A DNA stretch of 64,000 nucleotides from assembly GCA_026387915.1 (NCBI GenBank), contig JAPLKS010000014.1, positions 124,001 to 188,000 on the forward strand, in the 5' to 3' direction. The notes beneath the pieces are model-generated. The model was not told where the DNA came from. It ran no database searches and saw only the letters and a program-made list of their open reading frames with translations. The position numbers and the translations under genes are program-made. Numbering within the stretch: the first letter of the stretch is position 1; every line of letters starts with the position of its first letter. Of the stretch, positions 42,529 to 50,879 are shown one piece after another. Source of the DNA: Gemmatimonadota bacterium (GTDB taxonomy: Bacteria > Gemmatimonadota > Gemmatimonadetes > Gemmatimonadales > Gemmatimonadaceae).

Positions 42529-43246
42529 CGTGTTTCGTCGCAGCGTCGCACTGGCGCTCCCCATCGTGCTGCTTAGCGCATGCAAAGGGTGGATCACCGA
42601 CTTCAAGCAGCAGCCGTCGGTCGGCACTTGGCAGGAGTTCAAGGCTGACTCGGGTGAACTGCAGGGCTTCCGCGGCCAGCCGGCGGGTTCTGTGAACACC
42701 AACGGCACCTTGATGGCCGACTGGCAGGTGAGTCATTCCAATCTCCCGGTCACCATCGATTCAATGAGCGGCGTACAGAATCCCGTGGCCGTGGACGAAC
42801 GCTCGCTCGCGAGCGGGCGCAAGTACTTCTCCATCAACTGCGCCGTCTGTCACGGCGACCTCGGCGACGGCAACGGCGCGCTCAAGCAGCTCAGCCCGAT
42901 GTACGCCTTTCCGCCGAGCCTGCTGATGGACATCACCAAGAATCGCACCGACGGCTACATCTGGGGCATGATGCGCAATGGGCGTGGCCTGATGGCCGCG
43001 GCTAATCGTATTGAAGAAACCGAGCGGTGGGACGTCGTGAACTACGTCCGCGGTTTGCAGGGCAGGTACCCGGTCGCGACAGGCCCCGTCGGTCGCCCCG
43101 GCGAAACGGGCGACAAGCTCCCGGGCTTCACCAAGCTCGGACCGCAGGTGCCCTCGCAGTACTTCCATCCGGTCGTCACTGAGCGGCCGATCAAGAAAGC
43201 GGAGGGCGCCGAGGGCGCTCCCGCGGCCAAACCGGAGGGCAACTAA
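42518..43246 (+). CDS. actE: Alternative complex III subunit ActE, monoheme cytochrome c lipoprotein
   Basis: 242 aa. The N-terminus is a lipoprotein signal with lipobox LLSAC at residues 18-22. One class I heme site, CAVCH, lies near residue 110, followed by GDLGDGNGAL and a Met-rich stretch (YIWGMMRNGRGLMAAA) that may supply the axial Met. The GTG at 42518, inside actD, is chosen because GGAGG lies a few bases upstream and it opens exactly at the signal peptide. An ATG at 42434 would add 28 out-of-character residues. ActE is a peripheral heme subunit at the periplasmic face. actF starts on the base after the stop. Confidence 0.93.
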   Translation: MTANVFRRSVALALPIVLLSACKGWITDFKQQPSVGTWQEFKADSGELQGFRGQPAGSVNTNGTLMADWQVSHSNLPVTIDSMSGVQNPVAVDERSLASGRKYFSINCAVCHGDLGDGNGALKQLSPMYAFPPSLLMDITKNRTDGYIWGMMRNGRGLMAAANRIEETERWDVVNYVRGLQGRYPVATGPVGRPGETGDKLPGFTKLGPQVPSQYFHPVVTERPIKKAEGAEGAPAAKPEGN

Positions 43247-44575
43247 ATGAGCGCGCATGAAACCGCCGCTCCGTCGCGTGAGCGTGTGATTGCCGCCGGC
43301 GCCAAGCCGATGCCGGCCATCCTCAAGCCGGCCTCGCTTGGGCTCCTGCTGCTCGGACTCGTGATTTTCATCTATGGAGTCGCCACCGGTAACAACCGGG
43401 CTTGGCACGCCTTTCAGGTGAACTGGCTGTTCTTCACAACCATTTCCTCGGCCGCGGTGATGTTTGTTGCGGTGCAGCGCATTACCACGGCGCGTTGGTC
43501 GCGCGGGGTGATCCGCTTCTTCGAGGGCTATGTCGCATTTTTGCCGGTCGCGTTCTTGGGCCTGTTGGTGCTGCTGTTCTTCGGTCGCGATCACGCGTAT
43601 CCGTGGTGGAACGAACTCGGCGCGCTCAAGCACGAAAAGCAGTTGTGGCTGGGGCACCGCTTCTTTGCGATTCGTGATGCGGCGGTGTTCTTCGTCATCA
43701 TGGGCATTCAGCTCTGGTATATCTGGACGTCGGTGCGACTCGACGTTGGTGTGTCGCCTGAGGCCGGTGCCGGCTGGGCCGCTGGCATCCGCGCTCGCAT
43801 GCGTGCGACCTTCGGCGAGGAGCGCCGCGAACTGCACTCCACGCACTCGCTGCAGGGCAAGCTCGCAGTCTTCATGGCGCTCATCTTCGGCTTCGGCTGG
43901 TGCGCGATCGCGTGGGATCAGTCGATGTCGCTCGACCCGCATTTCTTCAGCACGATGTACGGCTGGCAGGTGTTCATGGGCGGCTGGCTCGTGGCGCTGA
44001 TGACGCTTGCCGCGCTCGTGCGGTTCTTCCGGAATCACTTGCAGGCCGAAGACCTCGTGACGGACGCCCATTATCACGATCTCGGCAAGCTCTGCTTTGC
44101 CTTCACGGCGTTCTGGGGCTACCTGACGTTCAGTCAGTTCTTGGTGATTTGGTACGGCAATATGGTTGAAGAAACGCACTTCTTTACGCTGCGATTGAGC
44201 AACGCGTGGAAGGCGTGGACTCTTGGGGCCGGCGTGTTGACCTTTGCGCTGCCGTTCTTTGGCTTGCTGTCGGTGAAGGCCAAAATGTATTCGCCGGTCA
44301 TGTTGTTCTTTGCCGCCTGCAGCTTCGTGGGACTCTGGATCACCCGGTACGTCGAGGTGTATCCGTCGGTCTACGGGGTGTCGTACAACGCGCCGTTCCA
44401 TTTCTGGGAAGTCGGTATTTTCCTCGGATTCCTCGGCGCCTGGGGCTTCTGCTACACCTCGTTCATGGACGCCTTTCCCAAGTTTCGTGTGCTCCTGATC
44501 ACATCGGAGTTCCGGGACGAGGTGCAGATTCCCGTGGATGCACGCACGATGGAGCCGCTACCGGCGCACGAATAG
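43247..44575 (+). CDS. actF: Alternative complex III subunit ActF, second NrfD/PsrC-like membrane protein
   Basis: 442 aa polytopic protein with about ten transmembrane helices, distantly related to ActC. Conserved blocks include WHAFQVNWLFFTTISSAAVMF in parts near 53-73, FGWCAIAWDQSMSLDPHFFSTMYGWQVFMGG in parts near 215-245, and FWGYLTFSQFLVIWYGN near 288-305. ActF lies beside ActC in the membrane and is proposed to form a second proton path. It ends the act operon. A 10-base inverted repeat overlaps its stop codon, and a tRNA gene follows. Confidence 0.93.
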   Translation: MSAHETAAPSRERVIAAGAKPMPAILKPASLGLLLLGLVIFIYGVATGNNRAWHAFQVNWLFFTTISSAAVMFVAVQRITTARWSRGVIRFFEGYVAFLPVAFLGLLVLLFFGRDHAYPWWNELGALKHEKQLWLGHRFFAIRDAAVFFVIMGIQLWYIWTSVRLDVGVSPEAGAGWAAGIRARMRATFGEERRELHSTHSLQGKLAVFMALIFGFGWCAIAWDQSMSLDPHFFSTMYGWQVFMGGWLVALMTLAALVRFFRNHLQAEDLVTDAHYHDLGKLCFAFTAFWGYLTFSQFLVIWYGNMVEETHFFTLRLSNAWKAWTLGAGVLTFALPFFGLLSVKAKMYSPVMLFFAACSFVGLWITRYVEVYPSVYGVSYNAPFHFWEVGIFLGFLGAWGFCYTSFMDAFPKFRVLLITSEFRDEVQIPVDARTMEPLPAHE

Positions 44576-44584
44576 CCGGTAGCG
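44556..44584 (+). terminator. Possible terminator hairpin overlapping the actF stop
   Basis: Perfect 10-base arms (cgctaccggc / gccggtagcg) enclose a 9-base loop; the stop codon sits at the loop-stem junction. No U-run follows, so its role could also be message stabilisation. Confidence 0.4.
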
Positions 44585-44712
44585 CGTAGGACTGTGTCAG
44601 TCAACCCACCACAGAGGTTAGGGTTGTCGCCGACTTCAGTTGGACGGGCGTACCCTTATTATCCGGTTACGCCTCCGATAAGTTGTTATGGAGTCTGCTG
44701 TTGTTGTCGTTG

Positions 44713-44785
44713 GGGGCGTTAGCTCAGCTGGGAGAGCACCTGCTTTGCAAGCAGGGGGTCACCGGTTCGATCCCGGTACGCTCCA
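44713..44785 (+). tRNA. tRNA-Ala (anticodon TGC)
   Basis: A 73-base cloverleaf. The acceptor stem GGGGCGT pairs with ACGCTCC, including the G3-U70 pair that identifies alanine tRNAs; the discriminator is A. The D-arm is AGCTCAGCTGGGAGAGCA and the anticodon stem is CCTGC/GCAGG with loop TTTGCAA. The T-loop TTCGATC is present. CCA is not encoded. The gene stands alone between the act and ccm operons. Confidence 0.96.
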
Positions 44786-44846
44786 TGGAGCCGCGTGCGC
44801 GGCGATGGCAGGAGGCTCTCTCCACGTCTTCGCACCGGAATAAAGA

Positions 44847-45551
44847 ATGTCGGTTGCTTTGCGGGACCAAATCGCGATTGATGCAGTAGGCGTGGCTCGG
44901 CGCTTTGGTGCGCGCTGGGTGCTGCGCGGCGTTGACCTACAGGTCCGCCCCGGTGAGATGGTGGGTCTCCTCGGCGCCAACGGCAGCGGCAAGAGTACGC
45001 TCCTGCGTATTCTCGGCACGCTGCTCAAGCCCAGCGCGGGCGGTGCCACGGTCTACGGCCATGACGTCGTGAAGTCGCCTGATGATGTGCGCCGGCAGAT
45101 TGGCTTCCTGGCACATACCCCCGGCCTCTACGACGACCTCACCGCGCGCGAAAACCTGCAGTTTGCTGCGTCCATGCTCGGCCTTGAGAACGCGAAGCTC
45201 GACGAAGCGCTCGATCGCGTCGGCCTTGGCGGCGTGCGCAACGAACGCGTGCGTGGCTTTTCGGCGGGCATGCAGCGCCGCCTGTCGATGGCTCGGTTGC
45301 TCCTGCGCAATGCGCGAGTACTGCTGCTCGACGAGCCCTACAGCAATCTCGATGTGGCCGGCATCTCGCTGATGAATGAGTTGATCGGGGAGTCGGTGAA
45401 GGGCGGGGGTGCCGCGTTGGTGGTGCTCCATGAACTCGCGCCGGCCGCCGCGGTACTCGACCGTACGGTGACCATCCGCGAAGGGCGCATTGATGAACCG
45501 GAAGGCGCAGCGCTCGATGCCGCGAACTTCGCGGTCGCCGGAGAGGGCTGA
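44847..45551 (+). CDS. ccmA: Heme exporter ATP-binding protein CcmA
   Basis: 234 aa ABC ATPase. Walker A is GANGSGKST (near 43), the signature region FSAGMQRRLSMARLLL, and Walker B LLLDEPYSNLD. FSAGM instead of LSGGQ is characteristic of CcmA. With CcmB and CcmC it forms the complex that releases heme-loaded CcmE on the periplasmic side. The gene begins the ccm operon, which continues through ccmH at 50712. Its stop overlaps the ccmB ATG by one base. Confidence 0.95.
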   Translation: MSVALRDQIAIDAVGVARRFGARWVLRGVDLQVRPGEMVGLLGANGSGKSTLLRILGTLLKPSAGGATVYGHDVVKSPDDVRRQIGFLAHTPGLYDDLTARENLQFAASMLGLENAKLDEALDRVGLGGVRNERVRGFSAGMQRRLSMARLLLRNARVLLLDEPYSNLDVAGISLMNELIGESVKGGGAALVVLHELAPAAAVLDRTVTIREGRIDEPEGAALDAANFAVAGEG

Positions 45552-46237
45552 TGTCCGCGCACGAAGACTGGCGCCGCGTTCGCGCAATCGTCTGGAAGGA
45601 CCTCACCACGGAGGGGCGTTCCAAGGCGGGATTCAACTCCGTGGCCGCGCTTGGCGTGACAATCCTGGTGTTGTTCGGCTTTGCCCTCGGCCCCGACGCG
45701 CAGGCACTGCGCGACGCAGCCGCCGGCGCGCTCTGGCTCGCGGTGCTCTTTGCCGGGGTATTGGCATTCAATCGGTCGTATCAGGTGGAGTTGGAGAGCG
45801 GTGCACTCGAACCGCTGCTGCTGTATCCTGGCTCCCGCTGGACGATTTTTGTGGGCAAACTGTTTGCGAATCTGATTTTCGTTGGACTCATGCTGGTAAT
45901 TGTCACCTTGGTGGGCATCGTGCTCTTTCAAGTGACGATTCCCCCCTCGTGGCCCAAGCTCGTCGCGGTCCTCGCGCTCGGCACCATCGGGCTGGTGTCC
46001 CTCGGCACGTTCTACGCGGCGATGGCGAGCCGTAGTCGCGCGCGCGAAGTGTTGCTCCCGTTGCTGTTGTTTCCAATGCTCGTTCCCGTGCTCCTCGCGG
46101 CCATGCAGGCCTCCAAAGTGTTGCTCAATGGCGATATGATGCACGAGGCAGGCGCGTGGATGAGCATGCTCATGGCGTACGACGTGATTTTCGTTGTGGC
46201 GCCGCTGCTCGCATTTGAACACGTCATCGAGGTCTGA
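45551..46237 (+). CDS. ccmB: Heme exporter membrane protein CcmB
   Basis: 228 aa with six hydrophobic helices and an N-terminal cytoplasmic start typical of CcmB (WKDLTTEGRSKAGFNS). Conserved stretches FNRSYQVELESGALEPLLLYPGSR (in parts near 75-98) and the AMASRSRAREVLLPLLLFPMLVP region near 157-180 identify the family. It partners CcmA in the cytochrome c maturation ABC complex. The first base of its ATG is the last base of the ccmA stop codon. Confidence 0.94.
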   Translation: MSAHEDWRRVRAIVWKDLTTEGRSKAGFNSVAALGVTILVLFGFALGPDAQALRDAAAGALWLAVLFAGVLAFNRSYQVELESGALEPLLLYPGSRWTIFVGKLFANLIFVGLMLVIVTLVGIVLFQVTIPPSWPKLVAVLALGTIGLVSLGTFYAAMASRSRAREVLLPLLLFPMLVPVLLAAMQASKVLLNGDMMHEAGAWMSMLMAYDVIFVVAPLLAFEHVIEV

Positions 46238-46243
46238 TCCCCT

Positions 46244-46954
46244 GTGACTCAATCTGTCGACACCAATCCTGATCTCCCGAAACCCGGCTACTGGCCGTGG
46301 TACGGGGTCTTCTGCTTCCTGTTTCTGATCGGGTCGCAGGCCTCTGGCCTGTTGCTCTCGGTGCCCGATCGCGACATGGGGCATCTGCAAAAAATCATGT
46401 ACGTGCACGTGCCAGCGGCGTGGATTATGTCGCTCACGTTCGTCGTCGTCCTCTATTACAGCTTCCGCTATCTGTGGAAGCAGCAGGAGAACGACGACTT
46501 GGTCGCGGCGAGCGCGGCGGAAGTCGGCGCCGCGTTTTGCGGACTCACGCTGGTGCTCGGCATGATTTGGGGCAAGCCGACGTGGGGCGTCTGGTGGACG
46601 TGGGACGCCCGCCTCACCTCCACGCTCGTGCTGTTCCTGATCATGGTCAGCTACCTCGCGTTGCGCGCCTTCATTGACGATCCGCATCGCCGAGCGCAGT
46701 GGAGTGCCGCCGTGGGCATTTTGGGCGCGATCAATGTGCCGATCGTGTACATGTCCGTGAAGTGGTGGCGGACGCTGCATCAGGTGCAGTCCATGCCGTC
46801 GACGGTGGACCCCATGTACGTGATCAACCTGCGCCTGAATGCGTTCGCGTTTTTGTTCCTGATGATTTACTTCATTCGCCGTCGGTACGAAGCCGCGCGG
46901 TTTGAGCGGGCGGCAGAACTGGCGGTGCAGGCCGCCGCGCTCGGGAGGCGCTGA
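46244..46954 (+). CDS. ccmC: Heme-handling membrane protein CcmC
   Basis: 236 aa with six transmembrane helices. The tryptophan-rich WGKPTWGVWWTWDARLTS motif near 106-123 is the periplasmic heme-binding loop of the heme-handling family. Conserved His residues lie in MYVHVPAAWIM near 50 and VKWWRTLHQ near 168, flanking that loop. CcmC loads heme onto CcmE. The start is GTG at 46244. ccmD follows with two bases between. Confidence 0.94.
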   Translation: MTQSVDTNPDLPKPGYWPWYGVFCFLFLIGSQASGLLLSVPDRDMGHLQKIMYVHVPAAWIMSLTFVVVLYYSFRYLWKQQENDDLVAASAAEVGAAFCGLTLVLGMIWGKPTWGVWWTWDARLTSTLVLFLIMVSYLALRAFIDDPHRRAQWSAAVGILGAINVPIVYMSVKWWRTLHQVQSMPSTVDPMYVINLRLNAFAFLFLMIYFIRRRYEAARFERAAELAVQAAALGRR

Positions 46955-46956
46955 CC

Positions 46957-47118
46957 ATGGGTGCCATTGGGTCGGAGAACAACTGGTCGTATGTCGCGGC
47001 CGCCTTCATCATTTCGTGGTGTGTGATTCTGGGGTATACCGTGCATGTGCATCGGGTGTTGGCGCGCGCACGGAAAGCATACGAAGACGCATCGGCCTCG
47101 CGGCCGAAGGGGGCATAG
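46957..47118 (+). CDS. ccmD: Small heme-exporter accessory protein CcmD
   Basis: 53 aa. A single transmembrane helix (about residues 10-32, SYVAAAFIISWCVILGYTV) is followed by a basic tail with HRVLARARKAYED. Length, topology and position between ccmC and ccmE are those of CcmD, which helps release holo-CcmE. ATG 46957 lies two bases after the ccmC stop with GGAGG nearby, and the stop TAG touches the ccmE ATG. It is too short for typical ORF listings. Confidence 0.88.
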   Translation: MGAIGSENNWSYVAAAFIISWCVILGYTVHVHRVLARARKAYEDASASRPKGA

Positions 47119-47574
47119 ATGGCTGGCATTTCGCGGAAACAGGTATGGATGATCGTCGCCGGCGCCGTGTTGGTGAGCGCGTTCGGCTGGTTGCTGATCG
47201 GTGGGCTCGACAAGAACGTCGTGTTCTTTTTGACTCCGAAGGAGCTGCTGGCCAAGGGGAACTCCGGCTATGAAGTGCCGGTGCGTCTCGGCGGGCAGGT
47301 GAAACCCAAGAGCGTGCAGTGGGACGACAAGGCATTGGATTTGCGCTTTGTGCTCACCGACGGCGCCGGCGATGTGTCGGTGCACGCCAAGGGTGCTCCG
47401 CCGCAGATGTTCCGCGACGGCATGGGCGTGGTGGTCGAGGGCAAGTATGGCCGCGACGGCGTCTTTCAGTCGAGCAGCCTGATGATCAAGCACTCCAACG
47501 AATACCGTCCGCCCAAGGCCGGTGAAAAGCCGCAGGAAATGTACAAGACGCTTATCAAGGGGAGCGGCGCGTGA
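47119..47574 (+). CDS. ccmE: Periplasmic heme chaperone CcmE
   Basis: 151 aa. One N-terminal membrane anchor (about 9-28), then an OB-fold domain. The heme-attachment motif is IKHSNEYRPP, with His125 as the covalent heme ligand and Tyr129 as the axial partner, the His-x-x-x-Tyr type. GQVKPKSVQWDDKALDLRF is a typical strand pair in parts near 57-75. It receives heme from CcmC and passes it to CcmF. It starts directly after ccmD and overlaps ccmF by 4 bases (GTGA). Confidence 0.95.
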   Translation: MAGISRKQVWMIVAGAVLVSAFGWLLIGGLDKNVVFFLTPKELLAKGNSGYEVPVRLGGQVKPKSVQWDDKALDLRFVLTDGAGDVSVHAKGAPPQMFRDGMGVVVEGKYGRDGVFQSSSLMIKHSNEYRPPKAGEKPQEMYKTLIKGSGA

Positions 47575-49517
47575 TTGGAACGCTGGCTCGCGACGCCCTC
47601 CTCGTCTCGCTCGCTGTTATCACCTTCGGTCTGTTGATTGGGCCGATCGCCATCGCCAAGGGACGCCGAGACTGGATTCCGTTGTCGTACGCGGCGGTGT
47701 ACACAAACTTTTTGCTCATCACAATCGCGACGGTTGCGATGATTGTGGCGCTGGTCACACACGACTTTTCGGTGTCGTATGTGGCGCAGGTGGGCAGTCG
47801 GGCCACGCCGCTCCTGTATACGGTGATCTCGCTCTGGGGCTCGCTCGAAGGCTCCATCTTGTTCTGGGGCTGGGTGCTGGCCATGTACGGCGCGGCCGTG
47901 GTGTTCATCAACCACCGCCGCCCAGGCGACCTCGTCCCGTACGCGTCCACCGCGCTGCTCGCGGTGTCGCTGTTCTTCACCATCCTGCTCGTCGGGCCGG
48001 CTGATCCATTCAAACCGGTCTTCCCGGTGCCGTTGGATGGCCCAGGTCCCAATCCGCTGCTGCAGAATCACATCCTGATGGCGGTGCACCCGCCGCTGCT
48101 CTATTTGGGCTACGTCGGCATGGCGGTGCCCTTTGCTTTTGCGATTGGTGCGATGCTCTCCGGTGAAGTGGAGCACGACGATTGGATTCGCATCACTCGC
48201 CGCTGGACACTCGCCAGCTGGGCGTTTCTCTCGGCAGCCATTATTGCCGGTATGTGGTGGTCGTATGAAGTGCTCGGATGGGGCGGCTACTGGGCGTGGG
48301 ATCCCGTTGAAAACGCGTCGTTCATTCCGTGGCTGACGGCGACCGCGTTCCTCCACTCCGCGATGGTGCAGGAGCGTCGCAAGATGTTGCGCCTCTGGAA
48401 CGTGAATCTCGTGGTGGGCACCTTCGTGCTCACGATCCTCGGGACGTTCCTCACGCGTTCGGGCATTATCTCGTCGGTGCATGCGTTTACGACGGGCGTC
48501 ATCGGCTATTACTTCTTGGCCTTTATTGCGGTCGTATTGCTCGTGTCGCTGATTTTTGTTGCGGGCAACTCGCTCAAGCTCAAGACGGTGGGACGGTTCG
48601 ATTCGCCGGCGTCGCGCGAGACGGTGTTTCTGCTCAACAATCTGTTCCTCACGGTGTTCATGTTCACCGTGCTCATTGGCACGCTCTTTCCGCTGGTGGC
48701 GGAGGCGGCGCGCGGCGTGAAGGTGAGCGTGGGTGAGCCGTTCTTCAATAAGATGACGCTGCCGGTGATGGTCACGCTGCTGTTTCTGATGGGCGTGGGC
48801 CCCGCCTTGCCGTGGAAGAGCGCGTCGCCAGAGCTGGTGAAGCAGAAGTTGCTGCCGCCCTTTGCGTTGGCGGCCGTCTTTGGCGCGATCGCGCTATTGA
48901 TGGGTATTCGCAATGTGTACGGCGTGCTCGCGTTCACCTTTACGGGCTACGCGTTGTTTGCCAATCTTCGCGAGTTCTACATCGGTGCGGCAGCGCGTCG
49001 GCGTGCGCATGGCGAGGGATGGCTGACGGCGCTCGTGTTGCTCGTGGGCGGAAATCGTCGTCGCTATGGCGGCTACGTGGCGCACATGGGCGTGTTCATG
49101 GTGGCGCTCGGCATTGCGGCCAGTTCGTCGTTGCGTACGGAGCAGGAAGCCACGCTCGAGCCCGGCAAGTCGTTGACCATTGCCGGACGTACGATCACGT
49201 TGCGCAATGTGTGGGGGCGTGAGGAGCCGCAGCGTTCGGTGATTGGCGCCACGCTCGATATTTCGACCGGTGGCAAGGTGGAGCCGCGCATGAACTTTTA
49301 TCCCACCTCGCAGCAGCCGGTGCCCACGCCTGAGGTTCGGAGCTATTGGTCCGGCGATCTCTATGCGAACCTGCAGGCCTTCCAGCCGCAGGGAAAGAAC
49401 GCGACGGTCAAAATGATTTGGGAGCCGCTCGTGCCGTGGATTTGGCTCGGCGGGGGCGTGGTGGTGCTCGGCGCACTCATTGGAATTATGCCGGCGGTTC
49501 GCCGGAGGGACGCATGA
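47571..49517 (+). CDS. ccmF: Cytochrome c heme lyase subunit CcmF
   Basis: 648 aa polytopic membrane protein. The WGGYWAWDPVENASFIPWL motif near 234-252 is the periplasmic heme-binding signature, and the N-terminal half contains the SLWGSLEGSILFWGWVL and HPPLLYLGYVGMAVPFAF helices. GRRRYG-type NRRRYGGYVAHMGVFMVALG near 495-515 precedes a periplasmic domain. It ligates heme to apocytochromes together with CcmH. The GTG start overlaps the ccmE stop, and the TGA stop overlaps the ccmG ATG by 4 bases. Confidence 0.96.
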   Translation: MIGTLARDALLVSLAVITFGLLIGPIAIAKGRRDWIPLSYAAVYTNFLLITIATVAMIVALVTHDFSVSYVAQVGSRATPLLYTVISLWGSLEGSILFWGWVLAMYGAAVVFINHRRPGDLVPYASTALLAVSLFFTILLVGPADPFKPVFPVPLDGPGPNPLLQNHILMAVHPPLLYLGYVGMAVPFAFAIGAMLSGEVEHDDWIRITRRWTLASWAFLSAAIIAGMWWSYEVLGWGGYWAWDPVENASFIPWLTATAFLHSAMVQERRKMLRLWNVNLVVGTFVLTILGTFLTRSGIISSVHAFTTGVIGYYFLAFIAVVLLVSLIFVAGNSLKLKTVGRFDSPASRETVFLLNNLFLTVFMFTVLIGTLFPLVAEAARGVKVSVGEPFFNKMTLPVMVTLLFLMGVGPALPWKSASPELVKQKLLPPFALAAVFGAIALLMGIRNVYGVLAFTFTGYALFANLREFYIGAAARRRAHGEGWLTALVLLVGGNRRRYGGYVAHMGVFMVALGIAASSSLRTEQEATLEPGKSLTIAGRTITLRNVWGREEPQRSVIGATLDISTGGKVEPRMNFYPTSQQPVPTPEVRSYWSGDLYANLQAFQPQGKNATVKMIWEPLVPWIWLGGGVVVLGALIGIMPAVRRRDA

Positions 49518-50167
49518 ACTGGAAACGGGCGTCGATCGCATCATTGTTCGCGATTCCCGTCGTCCTGCTGTTGGCATGGGGGATGACGCGCGATCCCAAG
49601 GACATCCCGTCTCCGCTGCCGGGGCGAGAGGCGCCGACGTTCACGTTGCCGGTGTTCGCGCCGGGGCAGCCACCGTTGCAGCGCAGCGTGGGCGACACGA
49701 TTCGCCTCGCGGATTATAAGGGCGAAGTGGTCGTGCTGAATTTTTGGGCGTCGTGGTGCCTCGCGTGCCGCGATGAACACACCACGCTCAGCGAAGTGGC
49801 GGCGACCTATGCTGGCAAACCCGTGCATTTCTACGGGGTGCTCTACAATGACTCTCCGCCGAATGGCACCAAGTGGATCGCGGAGATGGGCGGGCAGAGT
49901 TATCCGTCGCTGAATGATCCAGGGGCGCGCACGGCCATCGACTACGGGCTGTATGGTGTGCCCGAGACGTTCTTCCTGGACCGCAACGGACGGGTCGCGT
50001 ACAAGCACACGGGCCCAGTGTCGCCGGCGGTGTTGCAACGTGTTGTGGATTCATTGATGGCGGTGCCTGCCGCAGGAGCACCTACCGCGCCGGCCGCGCC
50101 CACCGCGCCGGCCGCTACTACTCCCGCCACTGCTCCCGCCACTGCTCCCGCCACGAAGGGGATGTAA
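49514..50167 (+). CDS. ccmG: Thiol:disulfide interchange protein CcmG/DsbE
   Basis: 217 aa. An N-terminal anchor helix (about 7-26) is followed by a thioredoxin fold with active site WCLAC (Cys82, Cys85) in FWASWCLACRDEH. The cis-Pro segment GVPETFFLDRNG is present. It keeps the apocytochrome CXXCH cysteines reduced for heme ligation. The C-terminal 35 residues are an Ala/Pro/Thr repeat tail not usual for the family. ATG 49514 overlaps the ccmF stop; the longer upstream frame is internal to ccmF. Confidence 0.93.
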   Translation: MNWKRASIASLFAIPVVLLLAWGMTRDPKDIPSPLPGREAPTFTLPVFAPGQPPLQRSVGDTIRLADYKGEVVVLNFWASWCLACRDEHTTLSEVAATYAGKPVHFYGVLYNDSPPNGTKWIAEMGGQSYPSLNDPGARTAIDYGLYGVPETFFLDRNGRVAYKHTGPVSPAVLQRVVDSLMAVPAAGAPTAPAAPTAPAATTPATAPATAPATKGM

Positions 50168-50169
50168 GG

Positions 50170-50712
50170 ATGTCACGTCACCTGAAGGTGGTGCTCGCCG
50201 CTTTTGCTCTCGCCGCCACCTACGCCAGCGCACTCGGAGCGCAGCAGAGTGCCTCCGATTCGGCGAAGGCTGCCGCCGCTGCATCTATTGCTTCTGGCGC
50301 TCCGCAGGAAGGCGCGCAGAGCGCGGAGCAGCGGGCCGCGCTCAACTTGCGCACCGCCAATGACTCCGCGCTGGAGCGGCTCACGACGACCGTGGCCTCC
50401 GAACTGCGTTGCCCTGTGTGCCAAGGGCTCTCCCTGCAGGCGTCGCCGTCTGAGCTGGCCCAGCAGATGCGTGGCTTAGTAAAGGAGCAACTCGCAAGCG
50501 GAAAAACCCCCGATCAGGTAAAAGCCTACTTCGTCAGCAAGTACGGGGAGTGGATCCTGCTGGCGCCGAAAGCGCAGGGCTTCAACCTGTTGGTGTATCT
50601 GCTTCCAGCGCTTGTAGTTGTCGGCGGTGGGGCGTTCGTTTATGTTATGGTACGGCGGTGGAGTAGCCCGTCTGGGAGTGATACCGTAACTACACAGGAC
50701 CACGAGTCATAA
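50170..50712 (+). CDS. ccmH: Cytochrome c maturation protein CcmH
   Basis: 180 aa. A signal peptide (about 1-25), an Ala/Ser-rich spacer, then the CcmH/CycL domain with LRCPVCQG (Cys81, Cys84) and the helix pair ELAQQMRGLVKEQLASGKTPDQVKAYFVSKYGEWILLAP, read in parts. A transmembrane helix lies near 138-158, followed by a short cytoplasmic tail. It holds apocytochrome c by mixed disulfide for CcmF. The TPR partner CcmI is not found as a fusion or as the next gene. It is the last ccm gene. Confidence 0.94.
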   Translation: MSRHLKVVLAAFALAATYASALGAQQSASDSAKAAAAASIASGAPQEGAQSAEQRAALNLRTANDSALERLTTTVASELRCPVCQGLSLQASPSELAQQMRGLVKEQLASGKTPDQVKAYFVSKYGEWILLAPKAQGFNLLVYLLPALVVVGGGAFVYVMVRRWSSPSGSDTVTTQDHES

Positions 50713-50737
50713 CGCTGTTCTGTAAGCACTTATGAGC

Positions 50738-50767
50738 TTGTGAAGTCAGGTAACAAACTCCTAAAAT
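50738..50767 (+). promoter_or_regulatory. Candidate promoter for the multiheme cytochrome block
   Basis: TTGTGA (50738-50743) and TAAAAT (50762-50767) are separated by 18 bases; the -10 differs from consensus at one position. It lies in the 167-base AT-richer gap between ccmH and the first multiheme gene. A hairpin at 50782-50806 would fall at the very start of the leader RNA. Confidence 0.4.
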
Positions 50768-50781
50768 TCAGGGAATTACCT

Positions 50782-50806
50782 ACGGTGGGGCAGTTCCCCC
50801 ATCCGT
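50782..50806 (+). terminator. Hairpin between ccmH and the multiheme cluster
   Basis: A stem of about nine pairs with one bulged base (acggtgggg / cccatccgt region) and a short loop, followed by aaac. It may end the ccm transcript or act in the leader of the next one. Confidence 0.4.
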
Positions 50807-50879
50807 AAACTTACTCACAGTACATGTGGGTTCTGTTCGTAGTGTCAACATCGAACTGTAGGTCGGAGGCTTGAGTCAT

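Noticed and set aside
42761-44401. A 546-codon minus-strand frame across actE and actF
   Set aside because: Arg/His/Glu-rich antisense shadow; actE and actF are clear by family and by operon order.
44713-44785. tRNA-Ala as a phage or island attachment site
   Set aside because: No integrase, no direct repeat of the tRNA 3' end and no compositional break were seen on either side.
45338-46780. A 480-codon minus-strand frame across ccmA, ccmB and ccmC
   Set aside because: Antisense shadow of three well-supported ccm genes.
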